Assembly (NCBI GenBank): GCA_963971285.1
Contig: OZ020246.1
Location: 8,663,217-8,727,216, forward strand
DNA from: Astropecten irregularis
Lineage: Eukaryota; Echinodermata; Asteroidea; Paxillosida; Astropectinidae
Reading direction: 5' to 3'
DNA length: 64,000 nucleotides
In this document: piece by piece, positions 45,136 to 57,700 of the stretch
How positions within the stretch are numbered: the stretch's first letter is position 1
Layout: every line of letters begins with the position of its first letter
Notes under the pieces: model-generated
Databases searched by the model: none
Seen by the model: the letters and a program-made list of their open reading frames with translations, nothing else
What the model was told of the DNA's origin: nothing
Position numbers and translations under genes: made by a program

Positions 45136-46312
45136 TCCACACTGCATTTTCAATGTGTACAATAGTCTACAATGCTAACCTTTTGCTTGTTTTTTTATAG
45201 GATAATGATGAATGCAGATTGTATCCTTCGTGTTGTATGATAGGTATGACGGGCAGCAGTGTGTAGCTGAATCAGGCCATCCAACACAGTACACTCTGAC
45301 AAACGCAGGTCTATAGATTCTCCAACTTTGATCCAGATGTTGAATGTCCCATGAATAATTATCCAATGATTTTTGTTCATATTTTCAGCTCGTTTTGTTG
45401 GTTGTGCGCACTTTCTGGTGCATTTGTTTTTATGCTTTTTATTTTTGTTTTTTCATTTTAGGCTGAATTATTATACATACAGTATCTATTAACCCATGTA
45501 TACACAGGTAATGTTTTGGTTTGACAGGCAGCTTCAGCGAGAGACACATCGTCACAAGAGGGCGCTGTTCATCTTGCCAGAGTTATTATTCATCTCCTCA
45601 TGGACCCAATTAAGAATGCATTTTCCAGAGAAATAACCATTATTCTTGCTTCGTTCAAGCAGTACAGTAAATCTTAGTGATAGATTATTTTCTCAAACTA
45701 ACACACTATAAAAAGATGGCCAAAAAATAACAAACATTTTGCAGCAAAATCTCTTAACAAATGTTTTTATCTTTCTTCCTTTTTTTTTCTGTCTGAAGCA
45801 CATGTACCATAAACACCTAATTAATTTGTGCACACAAGGATGATCCTTTTTTTGTAAATAATGGGCTTTTCTTCAAAAAACAGTCTGAAGTTTATAGTAA
45901 ACTTGAACTTTTCTTATTTTTATCCCAGATTCGTTTTGGGTGGGTGGGTATCATATTGAGGTGAAGAAAGAACATTTGGGGATTTGAACCAGTGACCTCC
46001 AGAATACTGCAAGGCATGACCAGCAAGAATTTCAAAATGGCTGTGGGACTGTTAAAATTATTACTCAAACACAAGTCAGGGCAAAATTACCACCAATTAA
46101 AGAACAAACAGATCCCTGACAGGAAAAACATAGCACAGGACAGATAGCAACATACACATTTCAAAAAGTGGTGAAAATAACATCTGAGAATATTATAAAT
46201 GCAAATTATAAGGAAAGGAAATTATGCAACAAAATATTGGAAAACATGAAATCTCCGTCTCAACAAAGCCAGTAATATAAATATTTAAAACTTTAAACAC
46301 TTTCACTGAACT
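45136..46312. other. TPX2 3' UTR and intergenic DNA
   Basis: A GATTTGAACC...GACCTCC fragment at 45975-46015 may be a SINE remnant. Otherwise unremarkable. Confidence 0.4.
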
Positions 46313-46735
46313 ATACAGGGTGTTAAAAAAAAAACACTTGTGTTGAGAACTATTATATGAAAATTAAACTGTTTATCACTTCAAGATTCAGATATGTGAT
46401 ACAGCTATGTCTTGGCTATCACCATGTAGAATTTGAGCAAAATTGGACTGAAATTGAGGGAAAAAACTAAGACTGAATTAACCAACCTCAAAACCAGATT
46501 TTCATCTTTCTTTCATACACATTATAATTATGTGCAATTTTGTGCATTGACCACTATGCGCGTTATCTTTGCAAATTTGGTTTTATGGTGTACTCTTTCA
46601 ATTGGTCATATTTTCAGCTAATTTCAGCCCAAATATGCTTACATTCTACATGGTGATAACTAGGACATGGCTGTATCAGATATCTTAATCTTGAAGTGAT
46701 AAACAGTCTAATTTTTTAACAGGGACACCCTGTAT
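46313..46735. mobile_element. Mariner-like palindromic MITE, copy 2
   Basis: Same palindromic family: ACAGGGTGTTAAAAAAAAAA at the left and CAGGGACACCCTGT at the right. Confidence 0.78.
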
Positions 46736-47213
46736 GTTAAGCAGTTGTGTTTTAAATTACTCAACCCCACATTGAAATATCTTTTAACTTTTACCATTCC
46801 TTCTTCAAATGTAGTTGTGATCGTGTTTTTTTCTGTTGATGTCTGTAGCTTGTGCAGTATGTACAGTATATAAATATTTGCGTGATTATTGTGGCCCTTT
46901 GTTTTGATGTATGTGGACCTGATTTTTGTTTTCTTTTATTTAATAATGCGTATTGGCAAACTGGGAACTGACAAATTTGGTTTTAGTGTATCATACAAAA
47001 TTGTGGAGTACATTTGTGTCTGTTGACGAGAATAGAATTAACACTTAAGTGTAAATAAATACCTTGGATATGATTTGACATTTGAATACAGTTTTTATTT
47101 TTGTTTCTTTGGGTGTTTTCCTTTCTTTTCTTTGGTTTATGTTCTTGTTTGTCTTCGTAGTTTCATGCATATAGTATCAGTTGATGATGTGAGAATTACT
47201 TGGCAGATCACCT

Positions 47214-47585
47214 TTAAAGGTAGTATCATACTTTGGTAAGAAACCAAAGCAGAAATGTTCACAGATTTACGTACAACTTACAGGGTATGAAGATGGTGGT
47301 GGTAGAAACATACCGTTAAAATTTGTCCCCCTGAAATGGTGTATTTATCCAGAAATTAGTAAAACAACAACCGGAAATCTGTTTGATCTTTTAAAAGATC
47401 AAAAATAAAAGAGAACATACTTAAGAAATACTGTTGGCTGTTTTTTTTTCACTGACGGTTTTCTCAAAAAGTGGGCACCGTATGGGACTGAAATCTTCAC
47501 AGATGACTGTTATTGTACCTGTCTTAATATTTTTGCCAATCAATCTATATTTCTTTGATGATCCAAAGTATGATATTAGCTTTAA
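47214..47585 (+). mobile_element. TTAA-flanked MITE A, copy 8
   Basis: Full length with TTAA at both ends, in the TPX2 to 48680-gene intergenic region. Confidence 0.83.
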
Positions 47586-47900
47586 TCATGGTACCATGAT
47601 TGGTCTTATTTCCGTTGTCCCTGAAAAAAAAACCCACTAATGATGATTTTATGAGCCTAAACGGTCGAAGGTCAAAATGATTGGAACTCGGTTTCAGTAG
47701 GGAATAGGCCTACTGTTTTTTCCAGGTGATGAATTTACACTCTAAAAGTTAGACGTTTTGTTGAATTTTTCAAGGGAAAATGGGAGCTTTGTTGTATAGC
47801 AATACTAAATCGTCAATTCGTCGTAATGTATCCATACCGCCGTACGGTGTGATCTGCGTCACTTTACTTTAGTAATAACTCCTCATTTTTGTCTCAGGCT

Positions 47901-48272
47901 TTAAAGGCAGCGTAAATGATTTGCAAGGCCTCCAAAAAATATACTGAGTTTGAGACAGAAAATGGACTCAACAGTTCGTAAACAATGCAAACAGTCACCA
48001 TAGGAAATCTTGGTTTTCCTTCCTCCACGGGTTCATCAGATGCTGGGGTTTTCAAGCAAATCAACATTAAACAAAAATCAAAGTTTTTATTAACAATCTT
48101 TTTAGCATTTCGAAAGCGTGGTGTAACCGTACGTGAAGGTTTCGGAGGGGGCGAGATTATTTCGGCCGTATTTCTGCTATCTAGATGAACAAAGCGTAAG
48201 GCATTTGAAACAACGTCTGTAAGGAAGTTAAAAACCTTTACTTCCAAATTCAGCCGAAAACGCTCCCTTTAA
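47901..48272. mobile_element. TTAA-flanked MITE, third family
   Basis: TTAAAGGCAGCGTAAA at the left; right end AAAACGCTCCCTTTAA, inverted terminal match about 14 bp. No credible coding sequence. Confidence 0.55.
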
Positions 48273-48679
48273 CAATATGTGAGTTTTTGTGTAGGTGGAT
48301 TGCTTTGCGCGTGACGCGTTCAGTGTATTATGAGTGCATGATGCAGACATAGTTATAGAACTTTTTAAAGTTCTATATCTATGGACGCATGCCGGCGCGC
48401 GCGGGCGTACAACGTCAGAAAAATATACTGTTGCGTCATTTCGTGACGTACTGGTAAACACCCCTAGTAATAGACGTTAGATAAAAATCAGTGTTGACAT
48501 GATGTCAACAATCATAATCATTATATTTATGTGAGGTTTCCACTCCGGCTGCCACTTTTTGGTTTGACCAAACGTTGCGACATTTAAGGCGTGTTTTATA
48601 TTTTGTTCAAGACTTGGTAGATATTTAAAAAAGTTGTATCAGCAGCAGCGAGTATGAAATAGACATCTCGATCTGTACC
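48273..48679 (+). promoter_or_regulatory. Putative promoter/5' UTR of the 48680-53794 gene
   Basis: CpG-rich segment (CGGCGCGCGCGGGCG at ~48393) plus a perfect hairpin TATAGAACTTT/AAAGTTCTATA at 48354-48377 lie just upstream of the ATG. Promoter role inferred from position only. Confidence 0.35.
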
Positions 48680-51600
48680 ATGGAAAACGTCTTTAATACG
48701 CACGCGTCTACAACGTACCGCATCGGTTATCCTCTAGGTAATGCGGTGCCTCCACCTATCAAATATCACCAGCAGCCAGCCATCCAACTACGGAAGGAAC
48801 CAAAGCTCCAGCCCAGGGCATTCCCTATCTCACCGGCCGGTCCAACCCGTGGCTGGGAAAAGGGAACGGGGCAGGTCCTGCAGCCCGATATCAGGTAGGC
48901 CTTATGTTGCGGCTAAAAATGAACATTTCCTTTTATGATAATTTATCTCCATGCTTAGGCCTAGATCGTCTTTAAAGGTAGTATACTTTGGTTTTTGTCA
49001 AAGAAATATAGATTCATGGGCAAAAATATCAAGGAAGATACAATAACAGTCATCTGTGAAAATTTCAGTCCCATACGGTGCCCACTTTGTTGAGAAAAAA
49101 GTGAAAAAACGGCCACAGTATTTAAGTCTTTTCTGTTGTATTTTTGATCTTTTAAAAGATTTTCGGTCATTGTTTTACTAATTTCTGGATAAATACACCA
49201 TTTCAGGCGGAAATATTTTAACGGTTGGCCCTATGTTTCTACCACCTCCATCTTCATACCCTAAGTTATACGTAAATCTGTGAATATTTCTGTTTTGGTG
49301 ACTTACCAAAGTATGATACTACCTTTAAGATGAGATGTCAGTATCACCATAGTGATTTGTACTGTGACATCACATGCTACTTAGCAATTAAGACGATTTC
49401 ACACTAATTAAGATCAATCTTAGTACTTTGTGAAATCGGCCTCCGGCATCCTGTTGGTCTCGAGCGTTTAGACTGCCAAATGTGGTCAATGATTAGACCA
49501 CGCTAATTTTGCTCTGATTTCAGTTATATATTTTCCAATAATCATGAAATTACCACACTGGATCAATTTCCGGGATCGCTGCCGGGTCGAATCCCGCTCC
49601 AGCCGAATTTGTTTTGTTTTTTCACATTTCAATCAATTCAACGATTGATTGATAGTGATTTGCTTTCTAAATTTGACCGATGGAAACAGAGGATTCATTA
49701 GAGAATCCTACCTTTCTCTTCCGCCAGACACTTCACTGATAAACCAATCGTCAGAGCTCCACGACCTCAGGATATCATCATTCCCCCACCACCACGTAAG
49801 TCCAAGCCAGGCCGCCGCCCAAGAACCTCCGCGAGCCACAAGCTCCCCTCAGACCCACTCCTCGGGCTAAACGAGCCCTTAGCCCCCGTGGTACCCAGCT
49901 GTGCCGATGGCTACCCCGTGGAGGTGGGTAAAGGCTGGGTTGAGGAACTGTGTCGTGCTTACCATTGGAAGACAACAAGCAAAGAGGCAGCAAAGGAAGG
50001 ATGTCTCCAGGTCCCAGAGGTATGACTTTAAAAACTTCAAGGAAAGAAATTAAGCAAATTATGAAACAGATACAACAGATGAAAGATTTGAGGCTTTGCA
50101 TGGTGACATTATTGGTATGTGGATCGGTTTGCGGAAACACCATGTAAGAATCGTTTGTACATTCGCACATTTTTTTCGTTCGCACTTCTCGCAATACAAC
50201 ATATGCCTATAATGGCAAGAAAATAAATTTCGAAATTGTTTGGAAATGGCTTCATCATTCTTAAAAAAAAAAGTGAAAGTGAGAAATAAGATTTCGTCTG
50301 TGGATCGGTTTGCGGAAACACCATGTAATAATCGTTCGTACTTCGCACTTATATCGTTCGCACTTCTCGCAATGAGGTCTCAACGTTTCGACTTGTCTGC
50401 TCTAGTCCTCATCAGGAGACACTAATGAGTAATGAGGACTAGAGCAGGCTAGTCGAAACGTTGAGACCTTAATTGCGAGAAGTGCGAACGATATAGAAGT
50501 GCGAAGTACGAACGATTATTACATGGTGTTTCCGCAAACCGATCCACATAACAATTATCACCATGCAAAGCCTCAAATCTTTCAAGATTTCGTCTATTTT
50601 AATTGACCAAACAAATGTCAATGTAAATTGGTGATCACTTCGTGCAATCTCATTAAAAGGTGCTTTCCTTGCAAAAACAAGTATTTTCTTGACTTTTAGA
50701 AAAGATGATCGTAAACAAAATTGCCACCTTCCTGTTTCATTTTAAAGCTTACACTACCCACCACGACCATGGAGCCTAAGTCGGACTTGTTAGTGTATCG
50801 ACCAATGAGATATGACGGCCATCAGCTGTCGTGGCAACGGGTGGCACCGGTTTGGGACCGCCTACAAGAGCGCCCCCATTGTGGGGACAATGTCATCAGC
50901 AGCCGGCAGATAGGCGGTGGGACAGAGGCCATAGGTAGTGGGAAACGGCTGCCAAGTCCCAAGTACGTCAAGTCAACGAAATGTTCTTGTTATTTTATTT
51001 GTATAATCTGGGTGAAGACTTTTTTTTTATTTACAAACATTGACTCGTGGTTGGCCACATTGGTGGTTGCAAATCATTTCGTCTTCTGGAAAGACGTATT
51101 ATGATCGCGTGACCAAATTCAACGCCTTTTTGCAAACTTTCTATAGTTGCACAAAATGCACACCATCATTGCTTGTGTTGTTTCCATTACATCCAGCAAT
51201 ATCTTTCAATGGTTATGAAACATTGTGTTTAAATTGTGGTTATTTTTTATGCCCGGCTTTGATGGCTCTCCGTAGTTTCCGCCATCTTGGTTGGCAAAAC
51301 CTCGGGCTGTGACGTAGCAAAAGAAAGGTCTAATATAATGATGATGGTTGGAATTGGCCCCCCCAAAAAAAAAAAAAAAAAAAAAAAAAAAACACGCAAC
51401 ACTTGTGTCGAGAACTATTATATGGAAATTAAACTGTTAATCAGTTTAAGACTTTAAGATTCATATATGTAATACAACAATGTCTTGGCTGTCACCATGT
51501 AGAATTTGAGCAAAATTTGAATAAAATTAAGTAAACAAAACCTAAGACTGAATCACCCAACCTCAAAACCCGATTTTCATCTTTCTTTCATACACATTAT

Positions 51601-52485
51601 GTTTGTATTGATCACTATGCGTGTTATCCTTGCAAATTTGTTTTTAAGAACTCTTTCAATTGGTCATTATTTTCGCCCCAATATGCTTAAATTGTACATG
51701 GTGATAGCCAACACATGGCTGTATCACATATTTGAGTCTTGAAGTGATAAACATTTTAATTTTAAAATAATGGGTCCCGACACAGTGTTGCGTTTTTTCT
51801 GGGACACCATGTATAACCATGAAAATAATTGTCATAGACTAGTGTTGACAGAGTTTTCCGCAAAGTAATAAGAGTAAGGTCACCATACAAGACCAATATT
51901 ATCAGTAATGAAATGCATTCATTTTGAAACACTTAATTTTTGTTCTTATGCAGAAAAGCGCCCCCTAAGAAACGGAAGGATATTTCTGTGGATGATAAGA
52001 TCTTACAGTTGGTGAAAGAGGACAAAATGTCATCGATGTTGTAAGTGGAATCTTTTGTTTGCCTGTTAAAGGTAATATCATACTTTGTTTGTTATCATCA
52101 AAGAAATACAGATTCATGGGCAAAAATATCAAGATAGATGCAGTGACAGTCATCTGTGAACATTTCAGTCCCATACGGTGCCCACTTTTTGAGAAAACAG
52201 TGAAAACAGCTACAGTATTTCTTACGTCTTTTCTCTTTTATTTTTGATCTTTTAAAAGAGGTACAATATTGCTTATTTTTCAATGTATGCTGATAGCGAA
52301 TAACCGTTTTCAATACATGTATTTTGATTCTATATAGCGTGCGCAGCTGTCCTGGCTATGCTGGCTATGTACCCAGGTCACTGCCAAAGAATGTTGCCAT
52401 AGAGACAAGTCTAGTTCCTGATCTTCGCACCACGACGACAATGAAAGGAAGCTTTAGGTTGGTACTATGGGAGTTTACGAAATGG

Positions 52486-52521
<36 letters not shown>

Positions 52522-53794
52522 CAGCTCTGACATCCATATGCTGAAAATATAGGTTGTGGTTTTTCATCGAAGCCGAAGCTCTGTTTTCATTTTCAAACCA
52601 GAGAATAGCCTATACTTCAGAACCGTAGCCAAAAGCCTCTATTTTGATACCCGAGAATGGATTCACGAAATAGAGCCGAAGCCGTGAGACGGAGCCTGAG
52701 CCTCCATTTCGTAGATGCCCTTAACGTAAATCGATCTTTTTTTTTAACTGACTGAGCCGGTTAGGGAAAAGAGAGAAGTGGCCATGAATTAGTTCATGCA
52801 TGGATCTGCAAACATGATTGATATAATCAAAGTTCACCAAAGTTTGGGTAGATATAGGCCCATACTATTAGATGACAACATCAGGAAACACACAGAGACA
52901 TGTATTACAGATCGATTGCTCCTCGCATTTAATATGCAAGCCTGACTAGTTAGATATAGGAAAAAGCCAGCACTATCAAGCAAGGGAACTTTTAATACAG
53001 CTGCAAAGTCTTGCCAAGAATTAGTATAATAACACTCAGTAATTACAATCCGATATTTGATTGTTTTTCTTGTGCCATTCCCTGTTACTTTTATACAGCC
53101 TTGCTTTACAATGTATGGCTGTCTTTCCGTCTCCTTTGTTTGTATGAATTTCAACTTCAGCCATTGCACATGTTCTTTTTTCCTTTAAGGTAATATCATA
53201 CTTTGGTTTTTGTCAAAGAAATACAGATTCATGGGCAAAATATCAGGGAAGATATAGTAACAGTCATCTGTGAAAATTTCAGTCCCTTACGGTGCCCACT
53301 TTTTGCGAAAACGGCCACAGTAAAGTATTTTCTCTTTTATTTTTGATCTTTTAAAAAAACAAAAAGATTTCCGGTCGTTTTACTAATTCATGGATAAATA
53401 CACCATTTCAGGCGGAAAAATATTTAACGGTATGTTTCTATACCTTCACCATCTTCATACCCTGTAAGTTATACGTAAATCTGTGAACATTTTTGTTTCG
53501 GTTTCTTACCAAAGTATGATACTATCTTCAATAAATGGTTGTCTTTCCGTCTCTTTTAATTTCACCTTTAGACAATGTACATGTATTTGTTTCCTTAATG
53601 GGACAATTTCATTTTCTTGTCATGCATGCTTTTGCGACTCTTTGATTTTTAACAGACCGTTTGCAAGCAAAGAGTACACGGTCAAGGCATTCGCACACAA
53701 GGGCCCGCTGTCACGGACTGTCACCCTGACGTATCCTTACAACCCCTACAACAAGGTGTACAGCCGAGCTGAGGAAATAGAGCGCAAGTGGTAG
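48680..53794 (+). CDS. Basic, proline-rich protein; possible sperm/ciliary microtubule inner protein
   Basis: Six exons join in frame to 355 residues: 48680-48894, 49728-50019, 50748-50962, 51954-52040, 52338-52457, 53656-53794 (TAG). The ATG (accATGGaa) gives MENVFNTHAST. No signal peptide, membrane helix or enzyme motif is visible. Features are proline-rich stretches (IIIPPPPRKSKPGRRPR), a basic KAPPKKRKD segment, CPGYAGYVPR encoded at 52348, and a C-terminus with LTYPYNPYNKVYS. Short 'GYxGYVP' and 'YPYNPY' motifs in small basic proteins remind me of axonemal microtubule-inner/sperm proteins such as the SPMIP7 (SPATA48) group, but I cannot verify that. The exon structure is well supported by phase; the function is a guess. 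Exon 2 has no internal Met, so the gene is easily missed by ORF scanning. Confidence 0.78.
48972..49328 (-). mobile_element. TTAA-flanked MITE A, copy 9 (inverted)
   Basis: Inverted full-length copy with TTAA on both sides, in intron 1 of the 48680-53794 gene. Confidence 0.83.
50083..50584. mobile_element. Foldback family Q, near-perfect palindrome
   Basis: Both ends are AGATTTGAGGCTTTGCATGG in opposite orientation. The inner palindrome 50299-50548 has ~120-bp arms (TGTGGATCGGTTTGCGGAAA ... TTTCCGCAAACCGATCCACA). On the minus strand the left arm carries CTGATGA, stem, CGAAACGTTGAG. The half copy at 50118-50200 suggests an internal duplication. Confidence 0.8.
51361..51811. mobile_element. 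Mariner-like palindromic MITE, copy 3
   Basis: Same family, with the left end expanded into a long A run followed by CACGCAACACTTGTGTCG. Right end TTTTTTCTGGGACACC. Confidence 0.75.
52066..52262 (-). mobile_element. TTAA-flanked MITE A, copy 10 (truncated)
   Basis: Inverted; has the TTAA end and breaks off at CTTTTAAAAGAG in mid-element, just before exon 5 of the 48680-53794 gene. Confidence 0.75.
52467..52724. mobile_element. TIR element with CTCAGG hexamer array
   Basis: ACGAAATGGAGGCTCAGGCT at the left, AGCCTGAGCCTCCATTTCGT at the right. The left arm expands into about five CTCAGG repeats (52489-52520). It starts ~10 bp after the donor of exon 5 of the 48680-53794 gene. Confidence 0.7.
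53185..53531 (-). mobile_element. TTAA-flanked MITE A, copy 11 (inverted)
   Basis: Nearly full-length inverted copy in the last intron of the 48680-53794 gene. Confidence 0.78.
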
Positions 53795-54381
53795 ATGAGT
53801 CATTGATTGGCTGGCACCAGTCCAAATGGGCGGACCTTGCATGCATAATTACCTGTTGTCGTCATGAAACCAAACTACTATGAACCAATCAAATTAATCC
53901 AACGAAATGCCCATACAAAACTGCAGACGACATGCACGAAGAACGGTGTCATTTAGCCCTATTCAGTCCAGTTGTTATCCATATTTTATGATTGCTAAAC
54001 TCGTACCATGGTAATTAATATATTTTATTATTTTCTCTGAAAATATTTTGTGACATTTTGTCAACAATTTTTAAAACTTACACCCCAGAACATCAATCAG
54101 AGACTTCATCATAATTATTCGTATCGTCCCATGCATTGTTCACAAATGACATGCAGTAGCTATAATCAATCATATTCCTTCTTCTGTTGTATTAAACGAT
54201 TAAACTAGTCAGACTTGAAACAACGAAAGTTATATTACAGTTTTAATGAAATTAGCCTTTCATTAAGTAAGATTGGTTTAGTTTTTTTTGCTCCAACACG
54301 AAAGGAAATAGCTGATTGTATTGTCTAACATTTTGCGACATTTCATCTGCCTATTATTGGTCGATTCTTTGCCTATGGTCA
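53795..54381. other. Intergenic between converging genes
   Basis: 3' UTR side of the 48680-53794 gene and of the LAS-peptidase gene; no feature seen. Confidence 0.4.
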
Positions 54382-54618
54382 GGGAACAATTTCATAGAGC
54401 TGCTTAGCACAACAAAATGCTTAGCACAAAAATAACTTGCCCTATAAAACAAACCAACATTGAACATTCCATTTGATAAATGCATGGTCAGCGAGTAACA
54501 ATTGCAAGTGATACAGAACACACAGAAATGTGATTGTTAATCCTGTTTTTACCGAGACAGAAATGTTATGCTATATAGCGAATTTTTGTGCTATTAAGCA
54601 GCTCTATGAAATTGGCCA
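54382..54618. mobile_element. MITE B, copy 4
   Basis: Ends AACAATTTCATAGAGCTGCT / AGCAGCTCTATGAAATTGGC; same interior (CTTGCCCTATAAAACAAACC). Confidence 0.75.
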
Positions 54619-54736
54619 CAGTTTGTGCACAACCTTTAGAGCCTACATTGTTTGCGATATATTATTGTTCAAACTTCACGTATTGGCCTATTAATGATTA
54701 TCTAATGCCGTGTTATGACTCGTCAGAGTGTGATGT

Positions 54737-57700
54737 TTAGGGGGAGAAAGCACAGTGTGTATGGGTGGTGTGGCCACGATCTCCCGGACCCAGATGTTGT
54801 GCCGCACCAGCTTCCCCGCACATGCGCATCCAGGTCTCATAGTCATCGCCATCCTTTACCTGCAAATCCACGGCTGTGCCCTGGTAGTGATAAGATGTGG
54901 TGGAATGACAGGCACCTGCAATGGCGTTTACCTGAAAAAAATAATGAGTGACAAATATGGGAAGATTGTGACATGGCAGCGGAAAATGCATGAGTGGTAT
55001 GAAGTCAGGTCACTATAGGTATCAATCAATAGCACGCTCAGGCATTATTAGCCAAAAATGAAGGCAATTTTTCCTTCAACTGTCAGTCTAAACGTCTTCA
55101 GTTTCAACAGGGAAGAATGAATGGGTCAGGATGACTCCGCCAAGAAAATTCCTTTCTACAAGCTTCGGATGATGAAGTCTTGGCCTATATCATTTTGCAC
55201 TTCGATTTCACGAAGCTCTACGATCGATCGATCGATCGATAAATGCTCTAAAATGCGACTTTTCGACTCTGTTTTTATTAAAAAGTCCTTGGTTTGGGAG
55301 GGGAGGGGGTATCCCACCTCCCACAGCCTCCACCGGCTCGGTCGCTTCGCTCCCTCGCATAGGACACCAAATCACCAATCATCCCCCCCAATCATGAACA
55401 GAAATCGACACCAGTGGCAGCATGCATCTATACTCATTTCGCCATTTGTCGATGGGTGGGATTTGCAATTCCCGTACCAACATCGTGATTTCTCAAAGGG
55501 TGGTACACATTACACAACTGCACGAGCTTCAAGTAACATTTTGTTCTCACAATATTGTGCAGTCAGTGTATACAAACCTGGATACTATGACCGGCATTTG
55601 CCAGGTCCAGCAGATAGGTCAATACCTTGGCGCTCAAACAGACCCAACCACCGGGTGCACATCGGATAGCTGAGGGACAGCAATAGCTAAAACAGCAATA
55701 GGGGAGATAATCCATTTAGTTTCAGATTATTTTGAATGAGACAGCATTATTTGCATTTTGGGTGCATTCGTTTAGCTCCCCCGGGTACGGTACGGGTCGA
55801 CACCAGTCAACCTCGTCCCCATTCTCTCGCTTGTTTTGTGCAGTATAGGACAACCATTCCCAGTAAGGGCTGACCCGTGTTAGCTAAACGAATGCACCTT
55901 TTATAGTGAAACTTTACACTGTAAAATGGCATACGTGCGCGATCCTTCTCGTAAGGCTCTCACAAGTAACAAATACTAACGGTTTCTGACAAAAGCAAGC
56001 TAATTCCTTGCGTAGTTTAGCTTTTTATCACAGTCGGCTTTGCGTTCCCTGATCCATCCGCTAGGCTTCCGATGAACATCCGTTTAACATCCGCGCTACA
56101 TACTACCCACGTCCGTTCTGTTTTCGCAAATTTTCGCCAATTTCTGGAGTGGATGGAAACGGATGGAGCCACCCCCGAAATTGTGCTCGTCCGCTGTGTC
56201 CTTTATGCTAGGAGTCCACTGGGCCGGCGCCAGTTGGTGCCAGTTCGCGCCAATGCAATTTGCTGTGGCGCCTAGTTTTGCCAATAAGGTGCCTAGTGGC
56301 GTGCAGTGGCTCAAACTGCCTCCCAACTGGCTCATTTGGCGGCAAGAAAATTTCAAAATGTTTGAAATCTTCGTCGCGCCACTTGCATCGAGCAACCAGC
56401 GGCGAAGTATCCACCAAGTGGCACCAAATGGCGCAAACAATCCGCCTATTGGAACCCACTTTAATGTATGGCGCGCGCCAAGTTGCGCCACTACGCGCCA
56501 ATCACATAATCTTTGGCGCGAACTGGCACCGACTGGCGCCAGCCCAGTGGACTCCTAGCATTATGCATACGTTTTGCGGTTTTGTGTCCATCGGCCAGTG
56601 GGACCGGGCTTTAGCAATCGTTATTATATAAAAAGTAAAGACTGTTGTTGTAGTTTTGCCATTTGATGTTGATTAACCAGCGTTTAACATCGAGATATCG
56701 GTAAGGTTCTAAAGTGTGTTCTGCAAAGAATGTTTCTAAATCTGCTGGTCTATTTGAAAGAATATCTGCATATTATTACCTTGATATCTTTGCCTGGTTG
56801 CCGTCGCAGGTGTCCCTGATATTGGACATGGCATCAGCACCATCATTGTCTCCAGCAGGGTTCAGGAGCTTGTTATTATCTAGCAGTGTGATTAGTGTGT
56901 TGTTCTTTATCTGACAGGCCAGTGACTGTACAGTTTTACTACACAATCCTGAAACTGAACAAGCCAATGGTTTTTTTGTTAGTGTTATTCAGCTGTGAAC
57001 TGCAATGCCACCATTTAATTTAAGCTCAGCTGACATTAATCTTGATATTAAAGGTATAGTATCATACTTTGGTAGCATACCGAAACAGAAATCTTCACAG
57101 ATTTACCTATAACTTACAGGGTATAAAGATGGTGATGGTAGAAACATACGGTTAAAATTGTTCTGCCTGAAATGCTGTATTTATCCAGAAAAGAGTAAAA
57201 CCAGTGACCGAAATTATTTAAAAAGATCAAAAATAAAAGAGAAAAGACTTAAGAAAAACCGTAGCCGTTTTTCACTGTTTTCTCAAAAAGTGGTCGCCAT
57301 ATGGGACTGATTAAATTTTCACATTATGACTGTGACATTATCTTCCTTGAACATTTTTTCCCCCATGAATCTGTATTTCTTTGACAAAAAGTACGATATT
57401 GCCTTTAAACATCATCGAAAAGTAATTTATTTCTTTACCGAGTGAAGTTATTCCAAAGAGAAACGAAAAAAGCGAGAGGAGCCCACTGATCTATACAAAC
57501 TGGATAGGTCGCGGGTGCAGTGATTAGACGGCGAGCCGTGAAGTCACCAGCGGTCATGTTAGGATATTCAGCACAATACTCATTGCACTGCATGACTGCA
57601 CAGCAAACAGTGCAGCAATTCTCTGTGTGGGCCGGCCCACGGGCCTGCCAATGTATTGAATATCCCAAAATGGCCGCACGGATGCTTCACCTGCAGAGCA

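Noticed and set aside
51361..51395. Long A run as a retrogene poly(A) tail
   Set aside because: It is the expanded A-rich end of a mariner-like palindromic MITE whose other end is at 51811.
55121..55669. 182-aa plus-strand frame
   Set aside because: It overlaps the well-supported minus exon 55578-55686 of the LAS-peptidase gene and has no recognisable domain.
55670..55690. Frameshift in the LAS-peptidase gene
   Set aside because: It appears only if the nearer CCTCAG acceptor is used. The TTTTAG acceptor 17 bp upstream restores phase.
56163..56631. Several long overlapping frames on both strands (97-131 aa)
   Set aside because: They arise from the GC-rich inverted-repeat element. Reads such as GASPVDS appear on both strands because the element is palindromic.
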